Below, piece after piece: positions 54,508 through 64,000 of a stretch of DNA of 64,000 nucleotides. A program made the translations under genes and the position numbers. The notes under the pieces are model-generated. The model was given only the letters and a program-made list of their open reading frames with translations, searched no databases and was not told where the DNA came from. The first letter of the stretch is position 1; each line of letters begins with the position of its first letter. The stretch spans positions 2,423,001-2,487,000 of the forward strand of contig NC_053148.1 in the NCBI RefSeq assembly GCF_016808335.1, read 5' to 3'. Origin of the DNA: Panicum virgatum (taxonomy: Eukaryota > Streptophyta > Magnoliopsida > Poales > Poaceae).

Positions 54508-54845
54508 CTAGATGTCCCCCCTAGCAGCCCACATAGCATTGCAAATCTCATCCCTAAGAGTCACCATGGTAGGTGAGTCTAGAGGCACCTCTCCCTCATC
54601 ATCCTCAGGCAGGTCACCATGAAAACCTTCATCTACTGGTACAATCTCATCTAGGCCAAACCCAATGATCCAATTGTGCAGAATGCAGCAAGCCAGTATA
54701 AGCTTAACTTGACTTTTGTACTTGTGGAAAGATTTGTTGTCAATAATTCTGAACCGACCCTTAAGTGCACCAAAGGCCCTCTCAACTGATACCCTGAGAG
54801 AGGAGTGCCTAAGATTGAATAGCTCTTTTGTAGTGGTGGGGTGGT
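54508..54845 (-). pseudogene. PIF/Harbinger transposase C-terminal remnant
   Basis: The minus frame from 54845 down to a TAG at 54508-54510 encodes KELFNLRHSSLRVSVERAFG followed by ALKGRFRIID, then ILACCILHNWII and an acidic tail. The VERAFG-LK-RF and CILHN motifs define the DDE_4-type transposase of PIF/Harbinger. About 110 residues of the roughly 400 remain; the N-terminal two-thirds are cut off where the duplicated V-ATPase segment begins. Confidence 0.88.
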
Positions 54846-55987
54846 TTCATTGTTTTATTTAATTGAACTCGCAGCTTCAAGTTTCATTGCAATTAGAGAG
54901 CTGAGATGGTCCAAAAATAGTAAGAGCCAAAAGTAACCCCAGGCTTAGTACTGTACTCCACAAATTAAGGGCATGTAATAGTTTCGAGCACAAGCTATAG
55001 TATGCCACAATGTTCAATGCACCACATCAAAGACAAATTTGCCATTAGTTTTCCAACTTCTCAAAGGATCATCGGACTTACGAATTCCCTAGGCCTTAAG
55101 TCGGAGTCTTGAATTTTCAACAGTATGTTGGACGAACATGCATTTAAAAAAAATAAAATGTAAAAAATGCACAAATTAAGCTGCATTAAACTGCTATTTC
55201 CTTGCAGTAAGATGTGCTATGTTCTTCCTACAGCATGGAAGCTGACAGTCAAAGTTTAAGCACACAAAGTAGAGCCATAGACATACAAGTTAATTATCAC
55301 ATTGATTGTGCCATGTTATATAGTATATACTTATTTAACAAGGCAGGCGACATTGAACAAACTGCAAATGAAGAAACTATACTCGAACAAAGATTAGGAA
55401 AAGCTTCACGTGTAAGACAAAGCATTGTATACCAAGCCATAAAGGTCTCTACTTTCTAAATGAAGCAGAGCAGCCGGAACCCCCAAACATTAACACCACC
55501 CATCTCAACATCTCATCTAACAGGGGATCTCATGTCACTTGGTGACGGAAAGATGAGCGGAACGAGTTACCCACCCGTAGTTCTTGGGCGCCCAGAGGAA
55601 CGCTGGCGCCGTGGCCGGCGCCGCCGAAGCCGCCTGCGCTGCGGCCAGCAACACCACCAACACCGCCCATGCCGCCGCCATCTGATCAAATCGAGCCCGG
55701 CCGACCGCCCAAAGAAATTGAGGGAACGCGATGACCAAAATCGACGTGAGGTACTGAGCACGGAAATCTTGGAAAAGTCGTACCTTTGGGCGGAGCAGGG
55801 ACCCGAGATTGAAGATTTGCGCTGCCCTGCTGCCTGCGGGGTTGGGTTCCCCCTCTCGTCGCCGTCGGGGTCCCCGCGGCCGTGATCTGACTGAATGACG
55901 GAATCCGTATCGGTAATTCTGGTGGTGACGAGGGACAGCAACCGCGCTTACTCCTGAGACTGACGTGTAGAACCGGAACTCAGTCCA
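54845..55987 (-). repeat. Duplicate of V-ATPase accessory gene promoter, exon 1 and part of intron 1
   Basis: Collinear with 49858-50976 with scattered substitutions and small indels. The upstream side shares GAATTCTGGTGGTGACGAGG-like sequence before the start codon. The junction on the left falls directly against the transposase remnant. Confidence 0.88.
55575..55681 (-). pseudogene. Orphan exon 1 of the V-ATPase accessory gene
   Basis: A 107-nt exon of the same length as 50724-50618: start codon, signal peptide (MAAAWAVLVVLLAAAQAASA), APAFLWAPKNYG, and an intact GT donor with the same flanking bases. No exons 2-8 follow in this copy. It could still be transcribed from its duplicated promoter and splice into downstream DNA, but no full product is possible. 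Confidence 0.88.
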
Positions 55988-55989
55988 TC

Positions 55990-57990
55990 TTACTGTGTGA
56001 CGTAGTTCGTGTTGTAATAAATAGGACTGTAAATGCAAGCAGTATATGGCTATCAACGTTGAAAAAAGGCCAGAGAGACCGAAAGACGGTCAATAAAATA
56101 ATTTCATTATTTTGAGCATGATATTCGGGCAAAGATATTCTAGCAAAGAGCTCATAATAAATTTCCTAGTGCATCATCTCTGAGAACACCAAATTTTTTT
56201 TAGCTCAATAGCCATATTAAACATATGTTTAACGTACTCACTATGTCCACTTTGCCATCATAACCTGAGGAGATCAATTCTTTAATACAGAATAAATTTA
56301 CAAAAATGCATTCTTATGTAGTTGTGAAACTCATTAACAATCAATTCTCTATTATTTATTTTATCAAGAAATACTCTCGTCAAGCCAGTCGAGATCAAAT
56401 GATTAATCATCATTTTGGCTAGTCTATTGAATTTTTCCCATTTTTCTGAATTTGCCGTATACTCCCTCATCTTATCAATATAATTATCATATATTGCGGA
56501 GAGAGTAATTGAGTTATCCTCATTAAACGGATAATCAAGGTCCAGAACCTTGATTATTTAATTTGTACCTTCCTGGAAGGAGGCTGGTTTATGATAAGTT
56601 TTTACCTGAGAAAAAAAAACTATGCACAGCATGATGGGTCCAAGTGAATAAGTTATGTTTACCAGAATAATAGTATTTCATTGGGTGATCAGATTTGAAT
56701 TTGGTGCTCATTTTATCACATTCTCTTGTGATTCTGTCTATTAGCCACACGATGGGGCGAGAGGGATCGAAGGAGGGATGCAGAACAGTTTCGATTGAAT
56801 TTTTTAATGCAGAAATAGAACGATCTTTTGTGCTGCTCTAATTGATCAACTTTGTTAATTATCAGAGCTGAGTTGAATTCAATGAGATTCAGCTGTACAT
56901 GTTGGGTCTCAATGCTCTCGTATGCACCTGATACTTTGAACTTGCAATAAATGAAGTACTGAACTATATAATATAACAGATACTTTGGCTCTTGAATCAT
57001 CACTGATCGTTTCTTTTGCAGGCTGTGCCCAAATGTGATGGGATGGGAGCGACAACAGAGCTGGAAGCGGAGGGAAAAAGTTGTGCAGATTTTGACCTGC
57101 GAGTTCTCCTTATTGTCCCTGGGCCTTAGATCGACCCAGTGTCAAATGTTATTCGTTGACTCCATCCAGATCGCTTGTATCTAGTCCCACTGAAATGCAA
57201 ACGTAGTAGTACTAAAATGCTTGAATCAGTACGGGAAGGCCATAAGCAGTGTTTGAAATGGGAACATGAGCTGCGTTTGGTCCTATCACTTCTCTGCAAA
57301 AATCCCTATCCATTCCATCCGCATTATGTTAACTTTGCCTTTTTTTTCCCCTTCTCATTTCTTCTTCCTCTGCTCTTATAAGTCTCTAGTCTCTGGATTG
57401 AGAAAGCCTAGTTTTGTTAATGGACCAATTCGTTGGCATATCACTGACCAATTTGATATTCATCCTGTACTGAAATACATCTGTGATCTCGAAGCACCAA
57501 CTCGAGTGGTTTTGACCATACATACTTGGTACTATATCAAACTGATTGCACTGACAAGAAATATTGTCCTGCTCCACATCATTAACAGGCTAGGAGTGCA
57601 TATTATCTTGTTAAGTGAATAATGTACAGTAGCTCGCTTTGCCATCAGAGATTAGCAAATACATCACTCTTTGTCGTTACTGATAGTAACATGTCGTATA
57701 TCAATAAAACAAGACAATGATGGGCGCCTTCAATATAATGCCTCGTGAGCAGCAAGAAAAAAAAATAAAGATGAAATTTTGCATCTTGTTTAGTCTTTCA
57801 ATACTGAAGGCGATCGAGTTAAACAGACAACAGTATTTATTTTCAGGTTACAGAACATGTATCTATCTATTATCTATAGAAGAAGCACAGCCCCGGGCTC
57901 TGATAGATTCAATTCGGACAGAGTTGCAGCCACGTCTAGGTAGCCGGCCTCTTCTGGCTCTGGCGTGCTCGATCTCCTGCTTGCTGCTCG
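55990..57990. other. Unassigned intergenic DNA
   Basis: AT-rich, with no gene family recognised. The short frames here lack conserved features. Confidence 0.5.
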
Positions 57991-57996
57991 TACTAG

Positions 57997-58641
57997 CTAG
58001 TCGTCTTCGTCGTCATCGTCATCGTCGGAGTCATCGTCATCCTCGGAGTCGTCATCTTCCTCTTCCTCTTCATCTTGCTGCGTGGGCAGTGCGTGGCGAC
58101 AGAGAGGGCAGACATGGTTGACCCGGAGCCATCTCAAGATGCAGTCCTGATGGAAGGCGTGGGCGCAGGGCATGGCCCTGAGCGTGTCCTCGGCTCCGAA
58201 CTGCTGCAGGCAGACGGCGCACTCGGCCGGCGGGACCCCGGCCGCGCCGCCGGCCCTCCTGACCTCCGGCAGGCCCCGGACGGCGTCGCCGGAGGCGGCG
58301 AGGCGAGCGCGCTTGCAGCCGCGGCGGCTGCAAGCGTCGTCTTCTACCTCTACTTCTCCTTGTTGTTCACGACGAAGCGAGTCACGGTAGTCGCTCAAGA
58401 GCGCGTACATCCTCCGGCAGTACTCCTCGTCGCTGAGCTCCTCGTAGTCAGTCGTCTCCACTTCGTACGCCCGGCCTTCCACGACCATCTCGACGCGGGT
58501 CACCACCCGGCGGAAGCGGAAGCCATTGGCATCCACCACCACGTTGGGATCGGGATCGGGATCGGAAGCAGCTGCAGGTTCCTGATCCATCTCCCAGCGG
58601 AACCTGCGCCGGCCACTGATGACCGGAGGAGAAGCAGACAT
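57997..58641 (-). CDS. RING-H2 zinc finger protein, putative E3 ubiquitin ligase, single exon
   Basis: RING-H2 domains recruit E2 enzymes and direct ubiquitin transfer to substrates. The ATG at 58641 gives 214 aa; a second ATG 16 codons on (MDQEP) is possible. The N-terminus contains FRFRRVVTRVEMVVEGRAYE and a predicted helix with LSDEEYCRRMYALLSDYRDS. The RING lies near residues 139-181: CAVCLQQF, then PCAHAFHQDCILRWL, then CPLC, giving all eight C3H2C3 zinc ligands. The C-terminus is an extreme Asp/Glu/Ser tract of about 35 residues. No signal peptide or transmembrane segment is seen, so it is probably soluble. The minus-strand frame continues open upstream of the ATG without another ATG. 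The substrate is unknown. Confidence 0.88.
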   Translation of the reverse strand: MSASPPVISGRRRFRWEMDQEPAAASDPDPDPNVVVDANGFRFRRVVTRVEMVVEGRAYEVETTDYEELSDEEYCRRMYALLSDYRDSLRREQQGEVEVEDDACSRRGCKRARLAASGDAVRGLPEVRRAGGAAGVPPAECAVCLQQFGAEDTLRAMPCAHAFHQDCILRWLRVNHVCPLCRHALPTQQDEEEEEDDDSEDDDDSDDDDDDEDD

Positions 58642-58725
58642 GGATAGATGGCAAGCTGCCTGGATCGATCTAGCTAGCGGAGGGCGATCGGGATCGGATC
58701 GAATCGAAGAAGAGGAACGAGCCAA

Positions 58726-59559
58726 CCTCAGTTACCTGACTGACTGATGGTGAGAATATATGGATCTGCTGCCTGCCTGTCCCGGCTCCCTGCGCATCCC
58801 TTTATTTATTCACAGACAGACTTGATAAGAGTTCGTTCGGAACTCTAAACCGAACAGGAAATTAAACCGACGTGGAAAAGTCCGGTCGAGCTGGGATCGG
58901 GATCTCTGGTCAAACGCGCGATCTACTGTACGCAGGAAAGCAAGCTACAGTAGGGTAAACACAGTTGCGCCTAGCCTAGCGGAAACCAAATCAACTAAAT
59001 CGATGCCCCCACTGGATTTGTACAAAACGAAGTCAAATGAGACCAGATCAAGCCAGCCAAACGGGAAGGAAATCCAAATGTGATCAGATCTAGAAAAGCC
59101 GTACTTTAGTCGACTCTAGATTAGATTTCCAACCGAAGATATATACAGCACAACAGTAACTTCATCACCCAGTTGGTCAGAACACAAGCATATATAATAC
59201 TGTCTAGTCAGATGCAACTACAGCAGGCCAGCCAACCTCAACATAATCCTGTTCGGTGTTTACTACCTCTAGTTGATGGGATCTTAGGCAAAAGAACTCA
59301 ACGTATGGACCAAAGTTGAAGTTGACTTCACAGTTTGTCTCATTATATACAGCTAGCATGTACAATGACACTTGGTTCCTTTCTTGAATGTGTCCTTGAA
59401 GCAGTATGCCTGCATATGCAATAACCGTGTAATATTGAAGCTCTCTGAACAAATAACATGATGGATGAAAGAAATGTGAATCCATAGGTGCAAAAAGGCA
59501 AAATAATTAAATAATCATTATCAAGACACATGATTTCTCATTTCTGCATACAAAAACAA
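58726..59559. other. Upstream region of the RING-H2 gene
   Basis: Holds the RING gene's presumed promoter; TTTATTTATTCACAG near 58800 could serve as an AT-rich core. Nothing else is recognised. Confidence 0.4.
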
Positions 59560-59568
59560 TAAGAAAAA

Positions 59569-60568
59569 GAGTAAAATGCATGATCTTCCGAAATGCACAT
59601 CCAGGTCCATTAACTAATTAATCCTACTGCTACGCCACCATCCAAACGGTGCCAATTGGGCTTATTTAGCCTACGTGGACATACTACTGGGGCCAGCTGG
59701 TTGTCGGGTGCTCCACGCGCCGCCGCCTGCCCCACGTGTCCACGCGCGACTGCTCGCCCTTCCCGGTGCGGCCGCTGCCGCGTGCCCATGCCCACTCGCC
59801 GTGCCGCCGCCTCCGCCCCGAGCACCCGCGCTCGCCGGCGACCCGCATGCCCCTCCCCGTCTCGCCTGTGTGGTTGCCGCCGCCGCCAAGTCCCGTCTGC
59901 TCACCACACAGCTACCGCCCCACTGCGCCCGTTCCCGAACACACGGGCATGCAAAGACAACAGCGGCCATAGTGGATACTCTTGTAAGAGGCAATTTAGA
60001 GGATTATAGCTTAGGGAAACGGTGGAGCGGGCCGAGCCTGTTGCGATGCACACGCTAAAGGAGGGGGAGGGGCAGTGGAGAAGGCGGGATATGAGCTCTC
60101 TGGTGGCCCACCATTGCGGATGGCATGCGTGTGGAGCGAGGCATGGCAGGCGAGCCGGGGAGGGGCGCGCTGGGCCGACGGAGAGTGCATGCATGGGTGT
60201 ACCGGCGGCGCGATGAGCGAGCGTGGTTGCACCAGGCGAGCGCAGCGCGATGACGGGCCGGCGGCGGCGACGGCCACACTGGCGAGCCAGGTTAGGGTGA
60301 GCAGGCGTGGGCACGTGGGGCTGGTGGCGACGTGTGGAGCAGCTGGCAACCAGCTTGCCACGGAGGCATGTCCACGTAGGTGAAATAAGCCCATATGCCA
60401 TCGTTAGGATAGCGGCGTAGTAGTGGAATTAGTTGATGGATCTAGATGTACATTTTTTAAGATCATAGGTCTGGATGAAAATGCTGGATAAGTTCAGGGA
60501 TGTTGATGTGCACTTTGGAAGATCGTGATTTAGATGGGAACGTGGAATAACCGTCGTACATTTCACTC
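59569..60568. mobile_element. Mutator-like element, 1000 bp, with GC-rich cargo (Pack-MULE candidate)
   Basis: A perfect 9-bp duplication TAAGAAAAA (59560-59568 and 60569-60577) flanks long imperfect inverted repeats of about 130-220 bp: the left begins GAGTAAAATGCATGATCTTC, and the right ends with the complement of GAGTGAAATGT. Paired inner blocks include CCTACGTGGACAT and AGCTGGTTG. Long inverted ends plus a 9-bp TSD identify Mutator. The about 600-bp interior (59710-60330) is strongly GC-rich with codon-like composition on both strands, as in Pack-MULEs carrying host gene pieces; I cannot name the source. The right repeat has about 90 bp more than the left, including an internal duplication. 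Confidence 0.9.
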
Positions 60569-60577
60569 TAAGAAAAA

Positions 60578-61613
60578 TACCCTTTTTATTGATGCTTGAA
60601 TGAAGAAAGATAAAATTATTATTTGGTAGGGATTATTTCTTATCTTCTCATCTGATGACACTGATTCGATGTGACTGCGGAATGCAGACCGATTCAGATT
60701 TGGGGTTCATCGTTTCAGCTTTTACCTGTCACCCTGTTTGTTTATACAAAACTAATCCATCTATCCGTAATCCATGAGTAGATGACTGCCAGCTACTAAA
60801 ACAATATCCAAACCTTGAGGTTACTCTGGTCGTAATAAATGGTAAGTTCTGAACTGAAAACTATCCTATTGATCTCCTTTGATAAACTGTATTCACATGG
60901 TTTTTAATTTTCGAAGTCCTCCGAAACAAAATTTGATTTCAGGAGAGGGTCGCGCTAGTGTATTCATCTCTTTCTCAAGAGGTACTTAAATTTCATCATG
61001 GTTCTGCACTTCTGCTTAGAATTTTGTTCCTAGTGAGGTCCTAGGAGAAATTATCAATGGTTACTTGCGTTATCATCTTACAAAAAACATGGTCATTGGA
61101 TATTTGAACACACCAGATGGTAGCTCAGTGTCAGTTGCTCGCAAGTTGACAATCACTAAATAGTTATTGATGTGCTTTCTTTTTACCAATCTATGCGAGT
61201 TAAAACATTGGCCATATATACTAGGCACTCCATGAATTAGGTTAGTTGACATGATATTAACCGGCTGTGTATTAGATTTATTTTAATGGAGAAGATTTCT
61301 TTTCCTTTCTTTCTTTCTGTGTTATCTGTCAGGAAAACATAGGTGCTTTCCACTGCCAATGTTGTGGATCGAACATCTGCTTAGAGGCCGTTGCCAATCG
61401 GGCCGCGGACATCCTTCTACAAGAATTAGTTTAACTTAGGTCGTGATTTTTTGTCTACCGGTGTTGTAGCTGTATATACTGTGGGGAAACGTTTTATTCT
61501 TACACAATCAGTAGTTACCCTAACTGCTGATAAGATGCCCTTAAATCATGTTAATTTATTCAGCTTCGCCTTATAATTTTCCTATCCTTAATGTTCCTTT
61601 GATTTTTGCAGTT
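60578..61613. other. Unassigned intergenic DNA
   Basis: No gene, RNA or complete element is recognised. Confidence 0.5.
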
Positions 61614-61618
61614 GTAAT

Positions 61619-61847
61619 AAGAGATATTTTACGGTGCTTGGAATCAATGATAGACGTTCATTAGTCATGATCTAATGGTTATAAATAAAGAGGAACCAAC
61701 TGGAAGGAACCAAAGTGGTGGACCGGAACCAAAAATTGGTGGTCCGGAACCAAAGAAATGGTAGACCGGAACTCAAAAATGGTGGACCGGAACTCAAAAC
61801 AACATGGAGGAACCTGAGTTCCTTCCAAGCACCATAAAAAATCTCTT
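61619..61847. mobile_element. MITE with AAGAGAT termini
   Basis: A 229-bp element. The left end AAGAGATATTTTACGGTGCT is mirrored on the right (AAGCACCATAAAAAATCTCT). It is flanked by GTAAT at 61614-61618 and 61848-61852. The interior repeats a GGACCGGAAC-CAAAA unit four times. The superfamily is not clear. Confidence 0.82.
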
Positions 61848-61852
61848 GTAAT

Positions 61853-62131
61853 ATTTGTATCATTAACAAACTCCTTATGTGTGCATATCAGAGATGATTC
61901 CTGTCAAGAATTTTCAGCGAGCAGCACCTCTTGATTCCCAAATAGAAGGTTCTTTCTTCCCACCTGCTGATGGCATAACCGTGGTCAACACGATAAGATT
62001 GAGCACTGCAAATTTCCAAATTGTTTTATTAGTTGATCTATTGGTAATTGGTCATATTAGTTACTAGTGCTTTGGAACGTATCGGTTTTCTAATGAGTGA
62101 TGACACTCTGACACTCACCAGGTCATAATTA
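61853..62131. other. Unassigned, possible exon-like segment
   Basis: 61892-62010 contains an open plus frame (NFQRAAPLDSQIEGSFFPPA) preceded by an AG acceptor-like site. I recognise no family. It could be a fragment of an unknown gene. Confidence 0.25.
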
Positions 62132-62413
62132 TGTAGATGCGGAGAACACTCTGGAGTAAGAGTCTGAAAGAGGGCAGGCCATGGGCGCGTAGCCAAAGCA
62201 AGATGCTTTATGCAGCATCAAGGAAAAGGCCGGAGATTTTGTAGAGAGATAGCGAGAGGGGGAAACACCACACACTCATTGTGGGGGCGACCTTTCATAT
62301 ATATAGCCGATACGGCTTGATGTACAAGTAAGAGTCAAGTAGACTTAGAGTACAAGGCAAGTCAAGTAGACTTAGAGTACAAGGCAAGTCAGCTATACAT
62401 ATCTCTAATACCC
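62132..62413 (-). mobile_element. 3' LTR of a Ty1/copia element
   Basis: On the minus strand a polypurine tract (CTGCGGGGGG) at about 62414-62423 is followed by TATTAGAGATATG, the likely LTR start, and the LTR seems to end CATCTACA at 62132. The start is TA, not the usual TG. It contains a TATATATAG promoter-like motif and a tandem repeat of about 27 bp with the core AAGTAGACTTAGAGTACAAG (62335-62390). The last codons of the pol frame run into the LTR. The expected duplicate of AATTA (62127-62131) lies outside the window. Confidence 0.75.
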
Positions 62414-64000
62414 CCCGCAGTCTGAGCGGGAGGATCCCGGACGCAAAGACTGGATCTAAAATCAGTAAATAACTGTACAGGCAAGCCTTTGGTCATAATA
62501 TCCGCGAACTGGGGAGACGACGGAACGCGTAGCACACGAACCTGTCCCAAAGCCACCTGGTCGCGGACGAAGTGAATATCGATCTCTATATGCTTCCTGC
62601 GCCGATGATGTACTGGATTTGCTGTCATGTATACAGCACTGACATTATCACAGTAGACAATCATCGCCGAAGATAGAGGCGCATGAAGCTCCTGAAGAAG
62701 CTGCCGAAGCCAGCATGTCTCAGCCACAGCGTGCGCCACAGCATGATACTCGGCCTCCGCACTCGAACGAGAGACAGTAGTCTGTCGTTTGGAGGACCAA
62801 GACACCAGGTTGTCGCCGAGGAAGACACAATAGACCGAAGTAGATCGCCGAGAGTCTGGACAGCCTGCCCAGTCTGCATCTGAGTATGCAGTGAGGGAAG
62901 AAACTGGACCAGCACCGATGTGCAAGCCAGTAGACAGCGTACCCTTCACATATCGCAAGATCCGCTTGAGCAACGCCAGATGAGGCTCCCGTGGATCGTG
63001 CATGAAGAGGCACACCTGCTGAACAGCGTAGGCGAGGTCGGGGCGCGTTAGTGTCAAGTACTGAAGGGCACCAGCCAGACTCCGATACTGGGTGGCGTCG
63101 GCCACCGGAGCTCCATCTGTAGCCGACAGCTTGGCATGAGTGTCCACTGGTGTCGACGTGGAGTGACACTCGGCCATGCCGGCGCGCTGGAGGAGATCCA
63201 CCGCATACTGTCGCTGAGACAGAAAGAGGCCATCCGACGAGCGTGTGACCGAAATCCCGAGGAAGTGATGGAGATCCCCGAGATCGGTCATGGCGAATTC
63301 GGAGTGGAGTAGCCCTGTGAGCCGGCGAAGAAGATCCGTCGAGGACGCCGTCAAGATGATGTCGTCGACGTAGAGCAGCAAGTAAGCAGTGGCAGCACCT
63401 TCTTTGTAAACAAAGAGAGACGTATCCGTAGCCGAGGCTGCGAAGCCAAGGCCACGAATGTATGTGGCGAAATGCTGGTACCACGCCCGAGGTACCTGCT
63501 TGAGCCCATATAAGGACTTCTGCAAAAAACAGACATGATCAGGTGCAGTGGGGTCGACGAAGCCGGGCGGCTGCTGGCAGTAGACCGTCTCGTCCAGATG
63601 ACCATGAAGAAAAGCGTTCTTCACGTCCAGCTGGTGTATAGGCCAAGCGCGAGAAGCGGCGATGCTGAGGACGACCCGAATAGTGGCCGGTTTGACAACC
63701 GGACTGAACGTCTCGTCGTAGTCGATGCCGTACTGTTGTGAGAACCCGCGAACGACCCATCTTGCTTTATGGCGAGCAAGAGAGCCGTCGGAGTTGTACT
63801 TGTGCTTGAAGATCCATTTGCCGGAGACGACGTTGGCACCAGGTGGTCGAGGAACTAGGCGTCAGGTGCCATTGTCAATCAACGCCTTGTACTCGTCCTC
63901 CATCGCGGCACGCCAATTAGGATCGGCCCTAAGAAGAGGAAAAGGACCAGGAAGACCAAGGCCAAGGTGGGAAGGAAGAAACCGAAAACAGATGATGCAC
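62389..64000 (-). pseudogene. Ty1/copia pol 3' half: reverse transcriptase and RNase H, one stop
   Basis: Reading from the window edge: PLLRADPNWRAAMEDEYKAL (end of the connection region), then an in-frame TGA at 63862-63864 where Trp is expected, then GKWIFKHKYNSDGSLARHKA, QLDVKNAFLHG, the RT active site LLLYVDDIIL at about 63365, the RNase H segments AYSDADWAGC, SSAEAEYHA and YCDNVSAVYM, then KHIEIDIHFVRDQV and IMTKGLP. It stops at 62389 inside the LTR. The frame is otherwise open for about 490 codons, so the element is young. gag, protease and integrase should lie right of the window. Confidence 0.93.

Noticed and set aside
58075..58647. Plus frame of 190 codons opposite the RING-H2 gene
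   Set aside because: It is the antisense shadow of a GC-rich coding exon; the RING zinc ligands are on the minus strand.
59610..60401. Multiple frames on both strands inside the Mutator-type element
   Set aside because: Six-way overlap in GC-rich cargo; no frame has a recognisable protein, so none is called as a gene.
1..64000. tRNA, rRNA and other structured RNA genes
   Set aside because: I saw no convincing tRNA B-box (GGTTCGAATCC-like) or rRNA segment by eye. A covariance-model scan would be needed to exclude small RNAs.
1..64000. A cooperating gene cluster, such as a metabolic cluster or defence system
   Set aside because: The five intact genes are unrelated in function and orientation, with elements between them; nothing indicates co-inheritance beyond normal gene order.

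Overview
The window is nuclear DNA of a flowering plant, almost certainly a grass. Spliced genes with GT-AG introns lie in a background dense with transposable elements. Two gene families that I know mainly from grasses (DUF3615-like and DUF1618-like) are present. The element mix is Ty3/gypsy, Ty1/copia, L1-type LINEs, Tourist/Stowaway MITEs, hAT and Mutator elements, which suits a panicoid or related grass. I cannot name the species.

Layout. 0-7.7 kb: the 3' end of one LTR retrotransposon nested in a Ty3/gypsy reverse transcriptase gene, a 5'-truncated LINE, and a partial tandem copy of the enolase gene (exons 15-17) carrying an 890-bp DNA element. 9.2-15.8 kb: a Stowaway MITE, then a complete 17-exon enolase gene (446 aa) and the second copy of the duplicated downstream flank. 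15.9-19.5 kb: a four-exon cornichon gene on the minus strand, with a 192-bp solo LTR in intron 1 and a duplicated G-box module upstream. 20.2-23.7 kb: an apparently intact DUF3615-like gene (minus). 23.8-29.9 kb: two hAT-type elements, a palindromic MITE, a LINE with RNase H interrupted by a solo LTR, and a second LINE 3' end. 30.2-40.2 kb: a second DUF3615-like copy destroyed by a nearly intact 5.7-kb LINE, a 1.6-kb solo LTR and a nonsense codon. 40.6-41.8 kb: a frameshifted DUF1618-like gene. 42-47.5 kb: mostly unassigned intergenic DNA. 47.9-50.7 kb: an eight-exon gene for a V-ATPase accessory S1/Voa1-like membrane protein (minus); its promoter and exon 1 are duplicated at 54.8-56.0 kb, next to PIF/Harbinger remnants. 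51-52.7 kb: a MITE inside a MITE and a hAT element. 58.0-58.6 kb: a RING-H2 gene (minus). 59.6-60.6 kb: a Mutator-type element exactly 1000 bp long with GC-rich cargo. 62.1-64.0 kb: the 3' half of a Ty1/copia element (minus).

The five apparently functional genes (enolase, cornichon, DUF3615-like, V-ATPase accessory, RING-H2) are unrelated housekeeping or regulatory functions, not a pathway or cluster. The main interest is the genome dynamics: three local duplications whose paired copies act as empty-site controls that date insertions, and many elements whose target-site duplications (TSDs) can be read directly. I found no convincing previously undescribed biochemical system. Exon boundaries were set by hand from splice sites, codon phase and family similarity.
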